Below, piece by piece: positions 9,249 to 18,680 of a DNA stretch of 64,000 nt. Position 1 is the first letter of the stretch, and every line of letters begins with the position of its first letter. The position numbers and the translations under genes were made by a program. Origin of the DNA: Paenibacillus xylanexedens (lineage in GTDB: Bacteria > Bacillota > Bacilli > Paenibacillales > Paenibacillaceae); NCBI RefSeq assembly GCF_001908275.1, contig NZ_CP018620.1:2356001-2420000 (forward strand). Direction: 5' to 3'. The notes beneath the pieces are model-generated. The model was not told the DNA's origin. It made no database searches and saw only the letters and a program-made list of their open reading frames with translations.

Positions 9249-9943
9249 GTCCATCTCCCCAATCGAAGGAAGCGGAGATTGTTATGGACCCAAGTCTGGG
9301 GTACAATGCATCAACGATGTCAGGACAAAATGCGGATAAAGTGTATCTATTTATGAAAAGAATGCTCGATTTGCTGGGTTCTTTCATAGGTTTAATCATT
9401 TTGTGCCCCTTGTTTGCGGTCATCGGATTACTGATCAAAATCGAGGCCCCGCAGGGGTCTGTTTTTTTTCGTCAGGTACGGGTCGGACAGAATGGAAAAG
9501 AGTTTCATATGTACAAATTCAGGTCCATGGTTGCGAATGCAGAAGATCTGCTGGAACAATTGATTGATCAGAATGAAGTGAATGGAAATATGTTCAAAAT
9601 GAAAAATGATCCCCGCATTACCCGGATTGGCAAGTTCATTCGGAAAACCAGCCTGGATGAACTGCCTCAGTTGTGGAACGTATTCAGAGGAGAGATGAGT
9701 CTCGTTGGACCCAGACCGGCTCTGCCCAGAGAAGTGAAGAACTACACTTCCTATGACAGACAACGCCTTCAGATGATCCCGGGATGTACGGGATTATGGC
9801 AAGTCAGCGGTCGAAATAGTGTTGGTTTTGAGGAAATGGTGGAGCTGGATCTGACGTATGCCCGTGAGCGCAGCATGATGGTGGATATCAAAATTATCTT
9901 CAGAACGTTCAAGGTGCTGGTAGGTTCGAAGGATGCGTTTTGA
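9245..9943 (+). CDS. Undecaprenyl-phosphate phosphosugar transferase (priming enzyme)
   Basis: Starts repeat-unit assembly by moving a hexose-1-phosphate from a UDP-sugar to undecaprenyl phosphate. At 232 aa it has only the catalytic bacterial sugar transferase domain and one N-terminal hydrophobic (probably re-entrant) segment, [20 protein letters not shown], so it is the short monotopic type and not a five-helix WbaP. Family motifs [19 protein letters not shown] and [10 protein letters not shown] are present. The sugar (glucose or galactose) cannot be read from sequence. A GGGGGGAG ribosome site precedes the ATG. Confidence 0.93.
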   Translation: MSPSPQSKEAEIVMDPSLGYNASTMSGQNADKVYLFMKRMLDLLGSFIGLIILCPLFAVIGLLIKIEAPQGSVFFRQVRVGQNGKEFHMYKFRSMVANAEDLLEQLIDQNEVNGNMFKMKNDPRITRIGKFIRKTSLDELPQLWNVFRGEMSLVGPRPALPREVKNYTSYDRQRLQMIPGCTGLWQVSGRNSVGFEEMVELDLTYARERSMMVDIKIIFRTFKVLVGSKDAF

Positions 9944-9977
9944 AACACGATTCTGGCTTTGAGGTGGCATAGCAGAT

Positions 9978-11324
9978 ATGCAAAAAACAGACTATTTCGC
10001 TTCTTCTAGAGGGAATACGTTATATATCATTCTTTCCTCACTGATCATTATTGGAATGGCAGTATACTTACCGATCATTTCGATTATGGCATTGGTACTA
10101 CTGATTATGTTTGGGATATACATGAAACATCCAAGTTGGATCTATATGATCGTCATCGGTACATTCTCGCTATCCATGGACAAAATCTTCAGAATGCAAA
10201 TGATGGGTTTTGACGCTTCTTCCTTTTACAAATTGCTGATCCTGTTTTTCATACTCCCTATCTTTTTGAGATATGGACTGAAAAAACAATTCATTTATCC
10301 AGCTTTGGCTGTAGGGTATCTCTTTATTCAGAGTTACTTTTTATCTGTCATGCCCGGCAAGATGAGCCCGCTCGATCCCTTTAAAGCATTTTTGGGATTG
10401 GTTGTTCCTTTCCTGTTACTGATGGTGAACTTTCCAAAGGAAGTTAGCAAAAGGATCATCAGAGTCCTCGCCTGGCTTCCGGTGTTTAGTTTGATAGGTG
10501 GTCTCATTCTGCAGCAATTCGGTATGTTATCCATCTCCAATCTGGAGGGTTCAGGCGTCAGTCGTTTACAGGGGGCTAATATTGCAGCGCATTTGGGAAT
10601 GCTTTGTTTTATTTCGATCTGTGTGTGTCTGATGGAGATTCGATACAAAAATCAGGTGATCCTGAATTATGCTCTTACGCTAACGCATTTTATTATTTTG
10701 ATTCAAACGGGAACCCGCGGGCCCTTACTTGCGCTGATCCCCATCGTGTGTATGTATTTATTTGACCATGTAAGGAAATTTGTGAAGGGCAGAACGAGTG
10801 CTCTTCTTCCTGTTGTTTTATTTCTGGCAGCCGTCTCCGTGATGGTTGTTTTACAGTGGGATAATTATGAATTGAGGCAGGAGAGCAAGGGATTATCAGG
10901 TAGAGACTCCGCCTGGGCCTTCTTTATCAAAAAAGCGAATGAGTACCCCATTTTTGGTCAGGGGCTGGGCTCTGCCTTGGTTGCCAATGATGGCAGTATC
11001 TTTTCAGGTTTTACCGTGCCCCATAACGAATACATCCGCTTTTATTATGATGGGGGACTAGTGGGGGCTTTGCTGATTTTTGGAGCCTTATTATTTGTAT
11101 ACAAAAAGGTGTATCACAAGTTAAATCGTCTCGTGAAACCTTATTTTGTCGGGATGATTGTTGGCTTCTCTATCTACTCTTTTGTTGATAATACATTATC
11201 CACCATTCATTTAATTGCTCCTTTTTGTGTGTATCTTAATGCGTTATATCAGATCAGTGATGAGAAACGTGTTGTCCCTGATCATCCCCAGGAGCTTGTC
11301 CATCGAAAGGAGATCGCGCAATGA
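9978..11324 (+). CDS. Wzy-type polysaccharide polymerase (O-antigen ligase family)
   Basis: Polytopic membrane protein (448 aa) with about ten to twelve hydrophobic helices and a large external loop (ALVANDGSIFSGFTVPHNEYIRF) carrying the PHNEY motif common in O-antigen polymerase/ligase families. QTGTRGPLLAL is the other typical motif. Its place between the priming transferase and the glycosyltransferases fits polymerisation of lipid-linked repeat units on the outer face. Sequence alone does not separate Wzy from a ligase; context favours Wzy. Confidence 0.85.
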   Translation: MQKTDYFASSRGNTLYIILSSLIIIGMAVYLPIISIMALVLLIMFGIYMKHPSWIYMIVIGTFSLSMDKIFRMQMMGFDASSFYKLLILFFILPIFLRYGLKKQFIYPALAVGYLFIQSYFLSVMPGKMSPLDPFKAFLGLVVPFLLLMVNFPKEVSKRIIRVLAWLPVFSLIGGLILQQFGMLSISNLEGSGVSRLQGANIAAHLGMLCFISICVCLMEIRYKNQVILNYALTLTHFIILIQTGTRGPLLALIPIVCMYLFDHVRKFVKGRTSALLPVVLFLAAVSVMVVLQWDNYELRQESKGLSGRDSAWAFFIKKANEYPIFGQGLGSALVANDGSIFSGFTVPHNEYIRFYYDGGLVGALLIFGALLFVYKKVYHKLNRLVKPYFVGMIVGFSIYSFVDNTLSTIHLIAPFCVYLNALYQISDEKRVVPDHPQELVHRKEIAQ

Positions 11325-11779
11325 AAGTCTGTCTAGTAAGTTCCACAGGAGGCCATCTGAATCAATTGTTAAATCTAATTCCTGCGGTAGAAGATCATGA
11401 TTACTTCTTGGTAACGGAAAAAAGCGAAGCGAGCAGCAAACTGAATCTTTCCACTCGAACCTATTTCCTGTCTCAGCAGGAGCGAAAGAATATCCTGTTC
11501 CTGTTTATTGTACTGCGGAATATCATGACTTCGATGTTCATTCTGCTGAAAGAACGCCCGAAAGTTCTAATCACCACTGGAGCCGGAGCGGTATATCCCT
11601 TGTGCTTACTTGGGAAATTGATGGGAGCCAAGCTTGTTTATGTGGAGAGTTACGCCAAAATATATTCGCCGACCCTGACGGGGAGAATGATATACAAGTT
11701 TGCCGATGAATTTTATATCCAATGGGAGACGCTTCAAGAGGCTTATCCAAACGCGAAGTATAGGGGGGCTTTATTTTGA
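11321..11779 (+). CDS. Alg14/PssD-like glycosyltransferase membrane subunit
   Basis: Short protein (152 aa) of the Alg14/Cps14F/PssD family, the membrane-recruiting and acceptor-side half of a two-subunit GT-B enzyme. The N-terminus MKVCLVSSTGGHLNQLLNL has the signature SxGGHL motif; ITTGAGAVYPLCLLGKLMGAKLVYVES matches the family core. It overlaps the polymerase gene by 4 bp and its stop overlaps the start of its catalytic partner. The pair in pneumococcal capsule loci transfers galactose, but the sugar here is unknown. Confidence 0.9.
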   Translation: MKVCLVSSTGGHLNQLLNLIPAVEDHDYFLVTEKSEASSKLNLSTRTYFLSQQERKNILFLFIVLRNIMTSMFILLKERPKVLITTGAGAVYPLCLLGKLMGAKLVYVESYAKIYSPTLTGRMIYKFADEFYIQWETLQEAYPNAKYRGALF

Positions 11780-12255
11780 TCTTTGTCGTGCTTGGAACAC
11801 AGCGATTTCAGTTTAACCGACTTTTGAAAGCCGTCGATCATCTCATCCAGGAAGGGCAGATGCCTTCGGAGGTTCTTGTGCAATCCGGTTACAGTGAATA
11901 TAAGCCGCTGCATTATCAACAAAAGCCTTTTTTTAATCAGGAAGAGATGAATGATCATATTGCGAACAGTGACTTTGTCCTGTCCCACGCGGGAGTAGGC
12001 GTGATTACCAGTGCACTGCAAATGAACAAAAAGGTAATTGTGATGCCGAGACGGAAGGATCAGGGGGAGCATGTGGATAATCATCAACTGGAGATCGCGA
12101 AGGTGTTTCAAGATAAAGGGTATATTTCGGTAGCTCAGAACGAGGATGAACTCCACGCATTAATATCCAATATGGATAAACTCGATTTCAAACCCTATGT
12201 GAAAAGTAACTCGCAGTTGATCTCCTCCATTAAAGGTTACATTGATTCTCTTTGA
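11776..12255 (+). CDS. Alg13/PssE-like glycosyltransferase catalytic subunit
   Basis: Catalytic half (159 aa) of the two-part glycosyltransferase, with the C-terminal GT-B type fold. MIFVVLGTQRFQFNRLLKAVD and the nucleotide-sugar site (LSHAGVGVITSALQMNKKVIVMPR) are typical of Alg13/PssE, including HxGxG. It starts with TTG overlapping the upstream TGA, with GGGGGG about 7 nt before it. Tight coupling to the Alg14-like gene indicates a stoichiometric complex at the inner membrane face. Confidence 0.9.
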   Translation: MIFVVLGTQRFQFNRLLKAVDHLIQEGQMPSEVLVQSGYSEYKPLHYQQKPFFNQEEMNDHIANSDFVLSHAGVGVITSALQMNKKVIVMPRRKDQGEHVDNHQLEIAKVFQDKGYISVAQNEDELHALISNMDKLDFKPYVKSNSQLISSIKGYIDSL

Positions 12256-12292
12256 TGAGATGGGTTCTTTACGATTCAAAAGGAGTGGAATA

Positions 12293-13360
12293 ATGAAACC
12301 TAAGGTGTTGGTCATCGGTTCTTCTACGAAGGACATGGGCGGAATTGTGAGTGTCATTGTGAATATCGAAAATTCATTGATCGCCGAGCAGTATCATTTA
12401 AAGCGGATTGAAACCTATATTACGGGTAGTGTGCTCGCACGACTATTCATCTTCATCAAAGGTTTTCTTCAATTTCTCGTGAAGCTTGTTACATTCAAAC
12501 CAGACATGATTCATATTCATATGTCTTACAACGGGAGCTTCTATCGTAAAGCGTTGTTCATTCTCGTTGGCCGCAAAATATTCAGAGTGCCAGTGATTGT
12601 CCATATCCATGCTTCCAGTTTCGATGTATTCTATCATCGGCATCCCTTGCAACAGAAGTTATGCAAGTATGTCTTGAATCAAGTCGATAAATTAATTGTA
12701 CTGTCGTATACATGGAAGAACTTTTTTTCCCAAATCGTCCCCGAATCCAAAATCGAAGTGCTCTACAATGGCGTATTCATTAAAGAACCTCCGATTAGGG
12801 AAGAGCGTCAGGTTCCACGTTGCTTGTTCATGGGTCGGCTTGGCAAGAGAAAAGGCGTGTATGATCTCCTGCTGGCTATTCAACTATTGAAGCAACGAGG
12901 GGTCGAAGCGGTCTTTACGTTGGCTGGTGATGGGGAAGTCAATGAAGTTAGGGCGCTGGTTGAGCGTTACGGCATCACAGAATACGTTGAAGTGCCAGGG
13001 TGGATTAGAGGCGAGGAGAAGGAGCGGTTGCTCCATGATGCAGATCTACTGGCCCTACCTTCCTATCACGAAGGGCTTCCAATGGCGATTCTGGAGGCCA
13101 TGAATGAAGGTTTGCCAATTGTTTCGACTCGGGTGGGTGGCATACCTGAAGTGATTACAGATGAGCTGAATGGTTTTCTCGTTGAACCTGGGGATGTCAC
13201 AGCTCTGGCCCATGTGCTGGAGAGACTTATTCTGGATAAGGAACTGAGAGTGCAAATGGGATTGAACAATAAGGAACTGGTCACATCCAAGTTCAACATG
13301 AACAGTCTCATTGAAAATTTATCGTCCATCTATGACAAGGTGCACATGAAAGTGTCCTAG
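12293..13360 (+). CDS. Family 4 glycosyltransferase
   Basis: Retaining GT-B glycosyltransferase (355 aa). The C-terminal donor domain shows FMGRLGKRKGVYDLL, LAGDGE, and the family E-x7-E region (SYHEGLPMAILEAMNEGLPIVST). The N-terminal half (DMGGIVSVIVNIENSL, IHIHMSYNGSFYRK) is the acceptor domain. ATG 12293 follows AGGAG at 8-nt spacing; the longer frame from 12242 has no ribosome site. It adds one sugar of the EPS repeat; donor and acceptor are not determinable. Confidence 0.92.
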   Translation: MKPKVLVIGSSTKDMGGIVSVIVNIENSLIAEQYHLKRIETYITGSVLARLFIFIKGFLQFLVKLVTFKPDMIHIHMSYNGSFYRKALFILVGRKIFRVPVIVHIHASSFDVFYHRHPLQQKLCKYVLNQVDKLIVLSYTWKNFFSQIVPESKIEVLYNGVFIKEPPIREERQVPRCLFMGRLGKRKGVYDLLLAIQLLKQRGVEAVFTLAGDGEVNEVRALVERYGITEYVEVPGWIRGEEKERLLHDADLLALPSYHEGLPMAILEAMNEGLPIVSTRVGGIPEVITDELNGFLVEPGDVTALAHVLERLILDKELRVQMGLNNKELVTSKFNMNSLIENLSSIYDKVHMKVS

Positions 13361-13381
13361 TTTCAAGGGAAAGGTGGTTCT

Positions 13382-14317
13382 ATGGAAGCATTGGTAAGCT
13401 GTATTATAACAACGCATAATCGCGCTGAATTGTTGAAAAAGGCCATGGCAAGTGTGCTGGAGCAGACCTATCCCTTTCTGGAAATTATTATTGTGGATGA
13501 TGGCTCACAGGATCATACCGAAGAGGTATGCAGAGCATGGACCAAGGAAGATCACAGAATACAATATATTCAGGTTCCTTATGCTCAAGGTGCCAATCAT
13601 GCCCGGAATTTAGGGATACAACGTGCCAATGGAAAATATATTGCGTTCCTGGACGATGATGATCAGTGGCTGCCTGATAAAATTCAATCCCAGACCCGAG
13701 CCCTGGAAGAAAATAAAGGACTCTTCTGTTTTTGCAGTAAAGTCCTTGTCTATGTGGATCAGGATCACAAGGTGACTCGCAGGAAGGTGTCGGTTGAATC
13801 CCGTGATCTCGTATTCTACGCGGATTTGCTAACCTATAACTGGATCGGTGAAACCTCCAAAATTATGGTGCAGACCCAGCTGGCGCGCTCTGTCATGTTT
13901 GATGAACAATTAACCTCGGCACAAGACTATGATTTCTATCTTCGTATTCTGCAAAGAGGACATCATGCAATCAATATCAGGGAACCTCTTGTGCATATCT
14001 ATATCCATCAGGGCCCACGAATCTCGACCTCATCCAAGAAAAAGTTTCAGGGACAACGCAAAGTACTGATTAAGTATTACAAGGATATGAGCGAGGAACA
14101 AAAGAGGCGTCAACTGCATCATTATCGCATGATGGAGTGGTCCAAGAATCCGAAGCGAAATGTTCTTTTCCTCAAAAATACGTTGGCTCTGTATCCATGG
14201 TGGAAAAATTTCACGTTGTTTAAGCGCAATATCAGGACCATACTGGTAGGTTATCGCTTGAGAAAACAGTTCCGAAGCGAAGCGTTGAGCAAAGAAGAGT
14301 ATAAAGGAACAGCCTAA
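13382..14317 (+). CDS. Family 2 glycosyltransferase
   Basis: Inverting GT-A glycosyltransferase (311 aa). The nucleotide-sugar fold is visible at the N-terminus (VSCIITTHNRAELLKKAMASV), with IIIVDDGSQDHTEE, the metal-binding acidic run FLDDDDQW and the catalytic-region SAQDYDFYLRIL. A basic C-terminus may hold it near the membrane. AAGGTGG precedes the ATG. It is one of two GT2 enzymes in this operon and presumably extends the lipid-linked repeat; linkage unknown. Confidence 0.92.
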   Translation: MEALVSCIITTHNRAELLKKAMASVLEQTYPFLEIIIVDDGSQDHTEEVCRAWTKEDHRIQYIQVPYAQGANHARNLGIQRANGKYIAFLDDDDQWLPDKIQSQTRALEENKGLFCFCSKVLVYVDQDHKVTRRKVSVESRDLVFYADLLTYNWIGETSKIMVQTQLARSVMFDEQLTSAQDYDFYLRILQRGHHAINIREPLVHIYIHQGPRISTSSKKKFQGQRKVLIKYYKDMSEEQKRRQLHHYRMMEWSKNPKRNVLFLKNTLALYPWWKNFTLFKRNIRTILVGYRLRKQFRSEALSKEEYKGTA

Positions 14318-14332
14318 AGCAGAGGTGTAGTC

Positions 14333-15355
14333 ATGCGAGAACCTGTAGTTTACATGTTGCCCAAAATGATCAAGACGAACAAATTCAATGAATTATTATC
14401 GCAGTCCATCGAAGATCAGGGATGGGATGTGAAGCATTTTTCTAAAAAAGACTTAAAACATGTCCGTAAGAATGATGTACTTCATTTTCACTGGCCGAGT
14501 TTTTATTACAAAGGAAGCAACGCGTTCTCGACATTCATCAAGTCCATATTTTTCATTCTTATGATTATGTATGTGAGACTAAAGGGTGCGAAGTTGTTCT
14601 GGACGGTTCATAACATATGGCCGCATAACAGCGGCAAAACGTGGCATGATTACTGGATGAGGACGTTTCTGGTGCGGAATTGTACCAAACTGATTGTAAT
14701 GGGCAAACCGCTCATTCGCAGCGTAAGTGAGACTTTTCATGTGCCTGAGAATAAGATTGAAGTCATCCCTCACGGGCATTATCAAGGGGTATATGGACGA
14801 ACAGGGCAGAACATCAGAAACCTTTTTAACATCCCGGCAAATGACTATGTCTTTGCTTTTTTTGGTCAGGTTTCACCTTATAAAGGGGTAGATGATCTAA
14901 TCAAGGCGTTTAACCATCTGGATTGGAAGGATGCTCATCTGCTCATCGCTGGCAAGAAGTCAGCTGACTATGATCTGGAAGATTCAATACGCCATTCGGA
15001 TCGCATTCACACGTATTTCAATTTTATTCAGGATGGGGAGTACTCGGATTATTTTGAAGCTATTGATTCGATGATTCTTCCGTATAAAAATATTGCGACA
15101 TCAGGCAGTGCAATTCTGGCACTGTCTTTTGGTAAACCTGTCGTTGCCCCAAGAATTGGGCTTATGGAAGAGTACTTGCCTGAGAACTGTGCAGTATTAT
15201 ATGACCCTTCGGATCAGGAGGGACTGGAAGAAGCGATGAAGAAGATCCGAGCCAAGGATGATGAGTTCAGGGAAGGCAATGGATTCCAATCTATGCTAGA
15301 CAAGTTGGAATGGTCAGGGATCGCGAAGCGAACGATTTCGCTTTATACGATCTAA
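14333..15355 (+). CDS. Family 4-like glycosyltransferase
   Basis: GT-B enzyme of 340 aa. The N-terminal half has HFHWPSFYYKG and WTVHNIWPHNSG, a pattern seen in GumH/beta-mannosyltransferase-like GT4 proteins. The C-terminal half has FFGQVSPYKGVDDLI, LLIAGK and an acidic active-site region in which TSGSAILALSFGKPVVAP replaces the usual E-x7-E, so the second glutamate pattern is less canonical. ManC in the same operon makes a mannosyl donor plausible; that is inference. Confidence 0.85.
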   Translation: MREPVVYMLPKMIKTNKFNELLSQSIEDQGWDVKHFSKKDLKHVRKNDVLHFHWPSFYYKGSNAFSTFIKSIFFILMIMYVRLKGAKLFWTVHNIWPHNSGKTWHDYWMRTFLVRNCTKLIVMGKPLIRSVSETFHVPENKIEVIPHGHYQGVYGRTGQNIRNLFNIPANDYVFAFFGQVSPYKGVDDLIKAFNHLDWKDAHLLIAGKKSADYDLEDSIRHSDRIHTYFNFIQDGEYSDYFEAIDSMILPYKNIATSGSAILALSFGKPVVAPRIGLMEEYLPENCAVLYDPSDQEGLEEAMKKIRAKDDEFREGNGFQSMLDKLEWSGIAKRTISLYTI

Positions 15356-15381
15356 ATCAATGAGGATGCGGGGACGATTTA

Positions 15382-16281
15382 ATGAAAGCCACTGTAGCCA
15401 TATGCACGTATAACAGAGCCTATGATCTGAGTGAATCTGTTCTTAGTGCCACTCGGCAACATGTTGAATATGACGTTGAAATAATCGTGATTGATAACAA
15501 TTCAACCGACCACACAGCGCAACTTGTTCAGGAGATTCAGGACATTGAAGGTGTAGATAACGTCAAGTATGTTCTGGAGAAAAAGCCGGGTTTATCGGCC
15601 GCAAGGAATCGAGCCATTCGTGAAGCACGCGGGGAGTACATCCTTTTCCTGGATGATGATGCTATCGCATCTCCGCTATGGATTCAACATATCGTTGATG
15701 TATTCGAGAGTGACTCTTCTATCGGATGTGTGGGAGGCAAGATTGAACCTCTCTGGGAGAGCCAGAAGCCAGACTGGATTCCTAGCGAGAACCTGTCGCT
15801 GTATACCATTCTGGATTATGCAGACCATGTCGTTGAGATGCCTAATCCATCGATACCGTTCGGTGCGAATGTAGCGTTTCGTACACAGCTCTTTCAGGAC
15901 ATCGCGCCTTTTCGTGAGGACCTGGGAAGAGTGGGGAAGAACCTGTTATCCAATGAAGAGAGTGAGCTAATCGCGCGGATCAGGGTCCAGCATAAAGTGT
16001 TTTATACGCCCTTCGGCTCCGTTCAACACAAGGTGTCCAAAGAACGAACGACCAAGAACTGGTTTTTGCGACGTGTCTTCTGGCAAGGCGTCAGTGATGC
16101 TGTTCGCAAAAAAGACAAGGGTACGATTCGAACAGTAAAACACGCTATCCGTTTGGCGCAAGGAGTTATTCGAGCCTTATTATGCATTTACAGTCCGAAG
16201 CGTTTCACCCGGCAACTGGCTCAAATCTGCTACCGGAACGGTCTGATCATCGGGATACTCAGATATAACAGTAAGGAATGA
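15382..16281 (+). CDS. Family 2 glycosyltransferase
   Basis: GT-A glycosyltransferase of 299 aa with MKATVAICTYNRAYDLSESV, IIVIDNNSTDHTA, GLSAARNRAIREA and FLDDDA, the metal-binding acidic motif. EESELIARIR is the usual acidic acceptor-side motif. The C-terminus carries a weakly hydrophobic, basic stretch consistent with membrane association. It lies 11 bp before the flippase gene. Its sugar specificity cannot be told from sequence. Confidence 0.92.
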   Translation: MKATVAICTYNRAYDLSESVLSATRQHVEYDVEIIVIDNNSTDHTAQLVQEIQDIEGVDNVKYVLEKKPGLSAARNRAIREARGEYILFLDDDAIASPLWIQHIVDVFESDSSIGCVGGKIEPLWESQKPDWIPSENLSLYTILDYADHVVEMPNPSIPFGANVAFRTQLFQDIAPFREDLGRVGKNLLSNEESELIARIRVQHKVFYTPFGSVQHKVSKERTTKNWFLRRVFWQGVSDAVRKKDKGTIRTVKHAIRLAQGVIRALLCIYSPKRFTRQLAQICYRNGLIIGILRYNSKE

Positions 16282-16291
16282 GGAATAGTTC

Positions 16292-17665
16292 ATGTCACAA
16301 CTCGTGCTCCCAAAACTCTTAAAAGGCAACAGTCTGTTACAGACCATTGTGCATACCAGTGGAACAAACGTCATTATTATGGTTTTTACCACGATTACTT
16401 CGATTATTACTTCTCGGATGTTTGGTGTTGAAGGTAAGGGAGCTTTTTCGGCGATCTTGTTCTGGCCGACATTTCTCATTGGCCTGGTAAGTTGGGGACT
16501 TCCAACCTCGATTATCTATAACCTGAAACGGGAAGCTGCGGAAAAAAGCGCTGAATATCTGCGACTTAGCTTCATGGTCCAAATTCCGATTAGCTTTATT
16601 CTTGGAGCGATTGCCTGGATCTATATGCCTTCCTGGATGGCGGATTACCCGCCAGAGGTCATTACGATTGCCCGCTGGTTTACCGTCACCAGTATTCCGG
16701 TACTGATCCTGATTAATCTGTTATCTGCTCTGTCGCAGAGTCGTGACAGATTCCAGGTCTATAACGGGATACGGTTATATAATCCGGTGTTGAAAGTGAT
16801 TGTCATGATCTCTTTATGGTTGCTTGGTGCGATGAGCATTGGAATGGCTTCTTTTGTGTCCATAGCAAGTTCAGTGGTCGTTGTCGCATGGGCAGCATAT
16901 ACGCTCAGAGATAGCCTGAAGTTTAAGTGGTTTACCAAGGCTATCGATCGAAAGGCAGCCAAAAATCTGTTTGGTTACGGCAGTCGGGTATTTGGTGTGG
17001 AACTCCTCGGTACCCTCTACACCCAGTTCGACAAGATTATTATATTGGCTCTGCTTACGCCTAGAGATTTTGGACTCTATTCCGTCGTCTTTGCGTTATC
17101 TCGCATCTATAATGCGGTGCAAAATGCAATAAGCAGTGTTGTATTCCCCAAGGTCACCGGATTACCACAGGAACAGGTCATTCGTACCGTAGGGCGAGCA
17201 TTCCGACTCTCTTTAATTATCATGACAATCATCGTCGTGCCAACCATGTTTGTAGGGAATTGGCTGATGGGTGTTTTGTTCGGTAATGAGTTTTTGGAGG
17301 CGAGTCAGGCATTTTATATTTTGGCTTTTGAATGTATTATTGGCGGTGGTTCCTGGATTCTCGCTTCTGCATTCAATGCTTTGGGAAGACCGGGGCTGGT
17401 TATGATCAGACAACTCATTGCGTTGTCAGTCACGATTGGTCTGTTTTTTGTGCTTACTCCCCTATGGGGATTAAACGGTATCGCCATTGCCCTGCTCATC
17501 GGCTCGATCGTGCGCATGATGGTCACCGTTGCAGCGATGAAGATCGCGTTTAAAGTCAAGTTTAGTGGCATGTTTTTCGACAAAAAGGATATTTCTTTCC
17601 TAACTGAACGGTTGAATAAAAAAAGAAGAGTCACCCAAGGAGGAGATGGAGATGCTGGGCACTAA
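16292..17665 (+). CDS. Wzx-type lipid-linked repeat unit flippase
   Basis: Polytopic protein (457 aa, about 12-14 hydrophobic helices) of the MOP/polysaccharide-biosynthesis exporter superfamily. It should flip undecaprenyl-linked repeat units to the outer face for the Wzy-type polymerase. Typical features are the early TTITSIITSRMFGVEGKGAFS, GSRVFGVELLGTLYTQFDKIII and a central SVVFPKV. A basic C-terminal tail overlaps the next gene by 14 bp. Confidence 0.92.
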   Translation: MSQLVLPKLLKGNSLLQTIVHTSGTNVIIMVFTTITSIITSRMFGVEGKGAFSAILFWPTFLIGLVSWGLPTSIIYNLKREAAEKSAEYLRLSFMVQIPISFILGAIAWIYMPSWMADYPPEVITIARWFTVTSIPVLILINLLSALSQSRDRFQVYNGIRLYNPVLKVIVMISLWLLGAMSIGMASFVSIASSVVVVAWAAYTLRDSLKFKWFTKAIDRKAAKNLFGYGSRVFGVELLGTLYTQFDKIIILALLTPRDFGLYSVVFALSRIYNAVQNAISSVVFPKVTGLPQEQVIRTVGRAFRLSLIIMTIIVVPTMFVGNWLMGVLFGNEFLEASQAFYILAFECIIGGGSWILASAFNALGRPGLVMIRQLIALSVTIGLFFVLTPLWGLNGIAIALLIGSIVRMMVTVAAMKIAFKVKFSGMFFDKKDISFLTERLNKKRRVTQGGDGDAGH

Positions 17666-18680
17666 CAATATTCATCCCATGGAAGAGTTAAAGGGACACT
17701 TACTTCAGATTCTGAAGGTCATTCCCCCGCGTACCGATATCTATTATCTGGATTACCCGGTTCACAGCAATGGTGGAGACTTGTTGATTATGAAAGGTAC
17801 GGAAGCTTTCTTCCGAGACAATCATATTAATGTACTTGCCAGATACAGCATTCTGGATTGCCCTTTGTCCCTTAAGGTACCGGAAGGTATCACGATCGTG
17901 CTGCACGGTGGGGGCAACTTTGGTGATCTGTACCCGGCTCATCAGAAATTGAGAGAACGAATGATTGCCCAGCATCCGAATCACCGGATTGTTATTCTGC
18001 CTCAGACGATGTTTTACAAAAGTGATATTGAATTGAAAAAGACAGCACAGGTATTCAATCGTCATAAGGATGTACACTTTTTTGTCCGGGATACATTATC
18101 TTATGAGATTGCCAGTAAAGAGTTTCAACACACGAACGTATACCTTTCTCCGGATATGGCGCATCAGTTGTGGCCTCTCAAATCCAAAAGCCAACCTGTT
18201 GCCGATATGCTCTATTTCTTCCGGAAAGATATTGAGAAAACTCAGAATCAGGTACATTACGAATCCATCAGTGGGCCTAAGGCCACATTCAAAGACTGGG
18301 AGACATTGTATAACCGGGTAGATCGGAAGATCATTCGCATGATCTCATCCCGTTTGAAATCAGGGAAAGGTAACGCTCTCTCCCGCTGGTTGTGGTACAA
18401 ATACTCTGATCGGATGGTACATACAGCCGTAAAGGAATTCAATAAATACAAAACCGTCACTACATCTCGTCTGCATGGACATATTCTGGCTTGTCTTCTG
18501 GATCAACCGAACATTCTTTTGGACAATTCGTATGGCAAGAACTCGAATTATTATACAGCTTGGACGCGGAACAATCCGGTAGGCAGACTGGAAGCTGGTC
18601 AGACCTGCACATATAACCAATCAACCAAGGCAGGTAAAGGATCTGGGGCGGTTGTGCTCTCGGATGGAGCAGCGCTATGA
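17652..18680 (+). CDS. Polysaccharide pyruvyltransferase
   Basis: Adds a pyruvate ketal to a sugar of the EPS using phosphoenolpyruvate; family members include CsaB and EpsO. Diagnostic motifs are YPVHSNGGDLLIMKG, VLHGGGNFGDLYPAHQ, ILPQTMFYK, SPDMAHQLWP and the C-terminal TSRLHGHILACLLDQPNI. Length is 342 aa. ATG 17652 is preferred over ATG 17646 because AGGAGG ends 8 nt before it and only 2 nt before the earlier one. It implies an anionic, pyruvylated polymer. Confidence 0.93.
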   Translation: MLGTNNIHPMEELKGHLLQILKVIPPRTDIYYLDYPVHSNGGDLLIMKGTEAFFRDNHINVLARYSILDCPLSLKVPEGITIVLHGGGNFGDLYPAHQKLRERMIAQHPNHRIVILPQTMFYKSDIELKKTAQVFNRHKDVHFFVRDTLSYEIASKEFQHTNVYLSPDMAHQLWPLKSKSQPVADMLYFFRKDIEKTQNQVHYESISGPKATFKDWETLYNRVDRKIIRMISSRLKSGKGNALSRWLWYKYSDRMVHTAVKEFNKYKTVTTSRLHGHILACLLDQPNILLDNSYGKNSNYYTAWTRNNPVGRLEAGQTCTYNQSTKAGKGSGAVVLSDGAAL

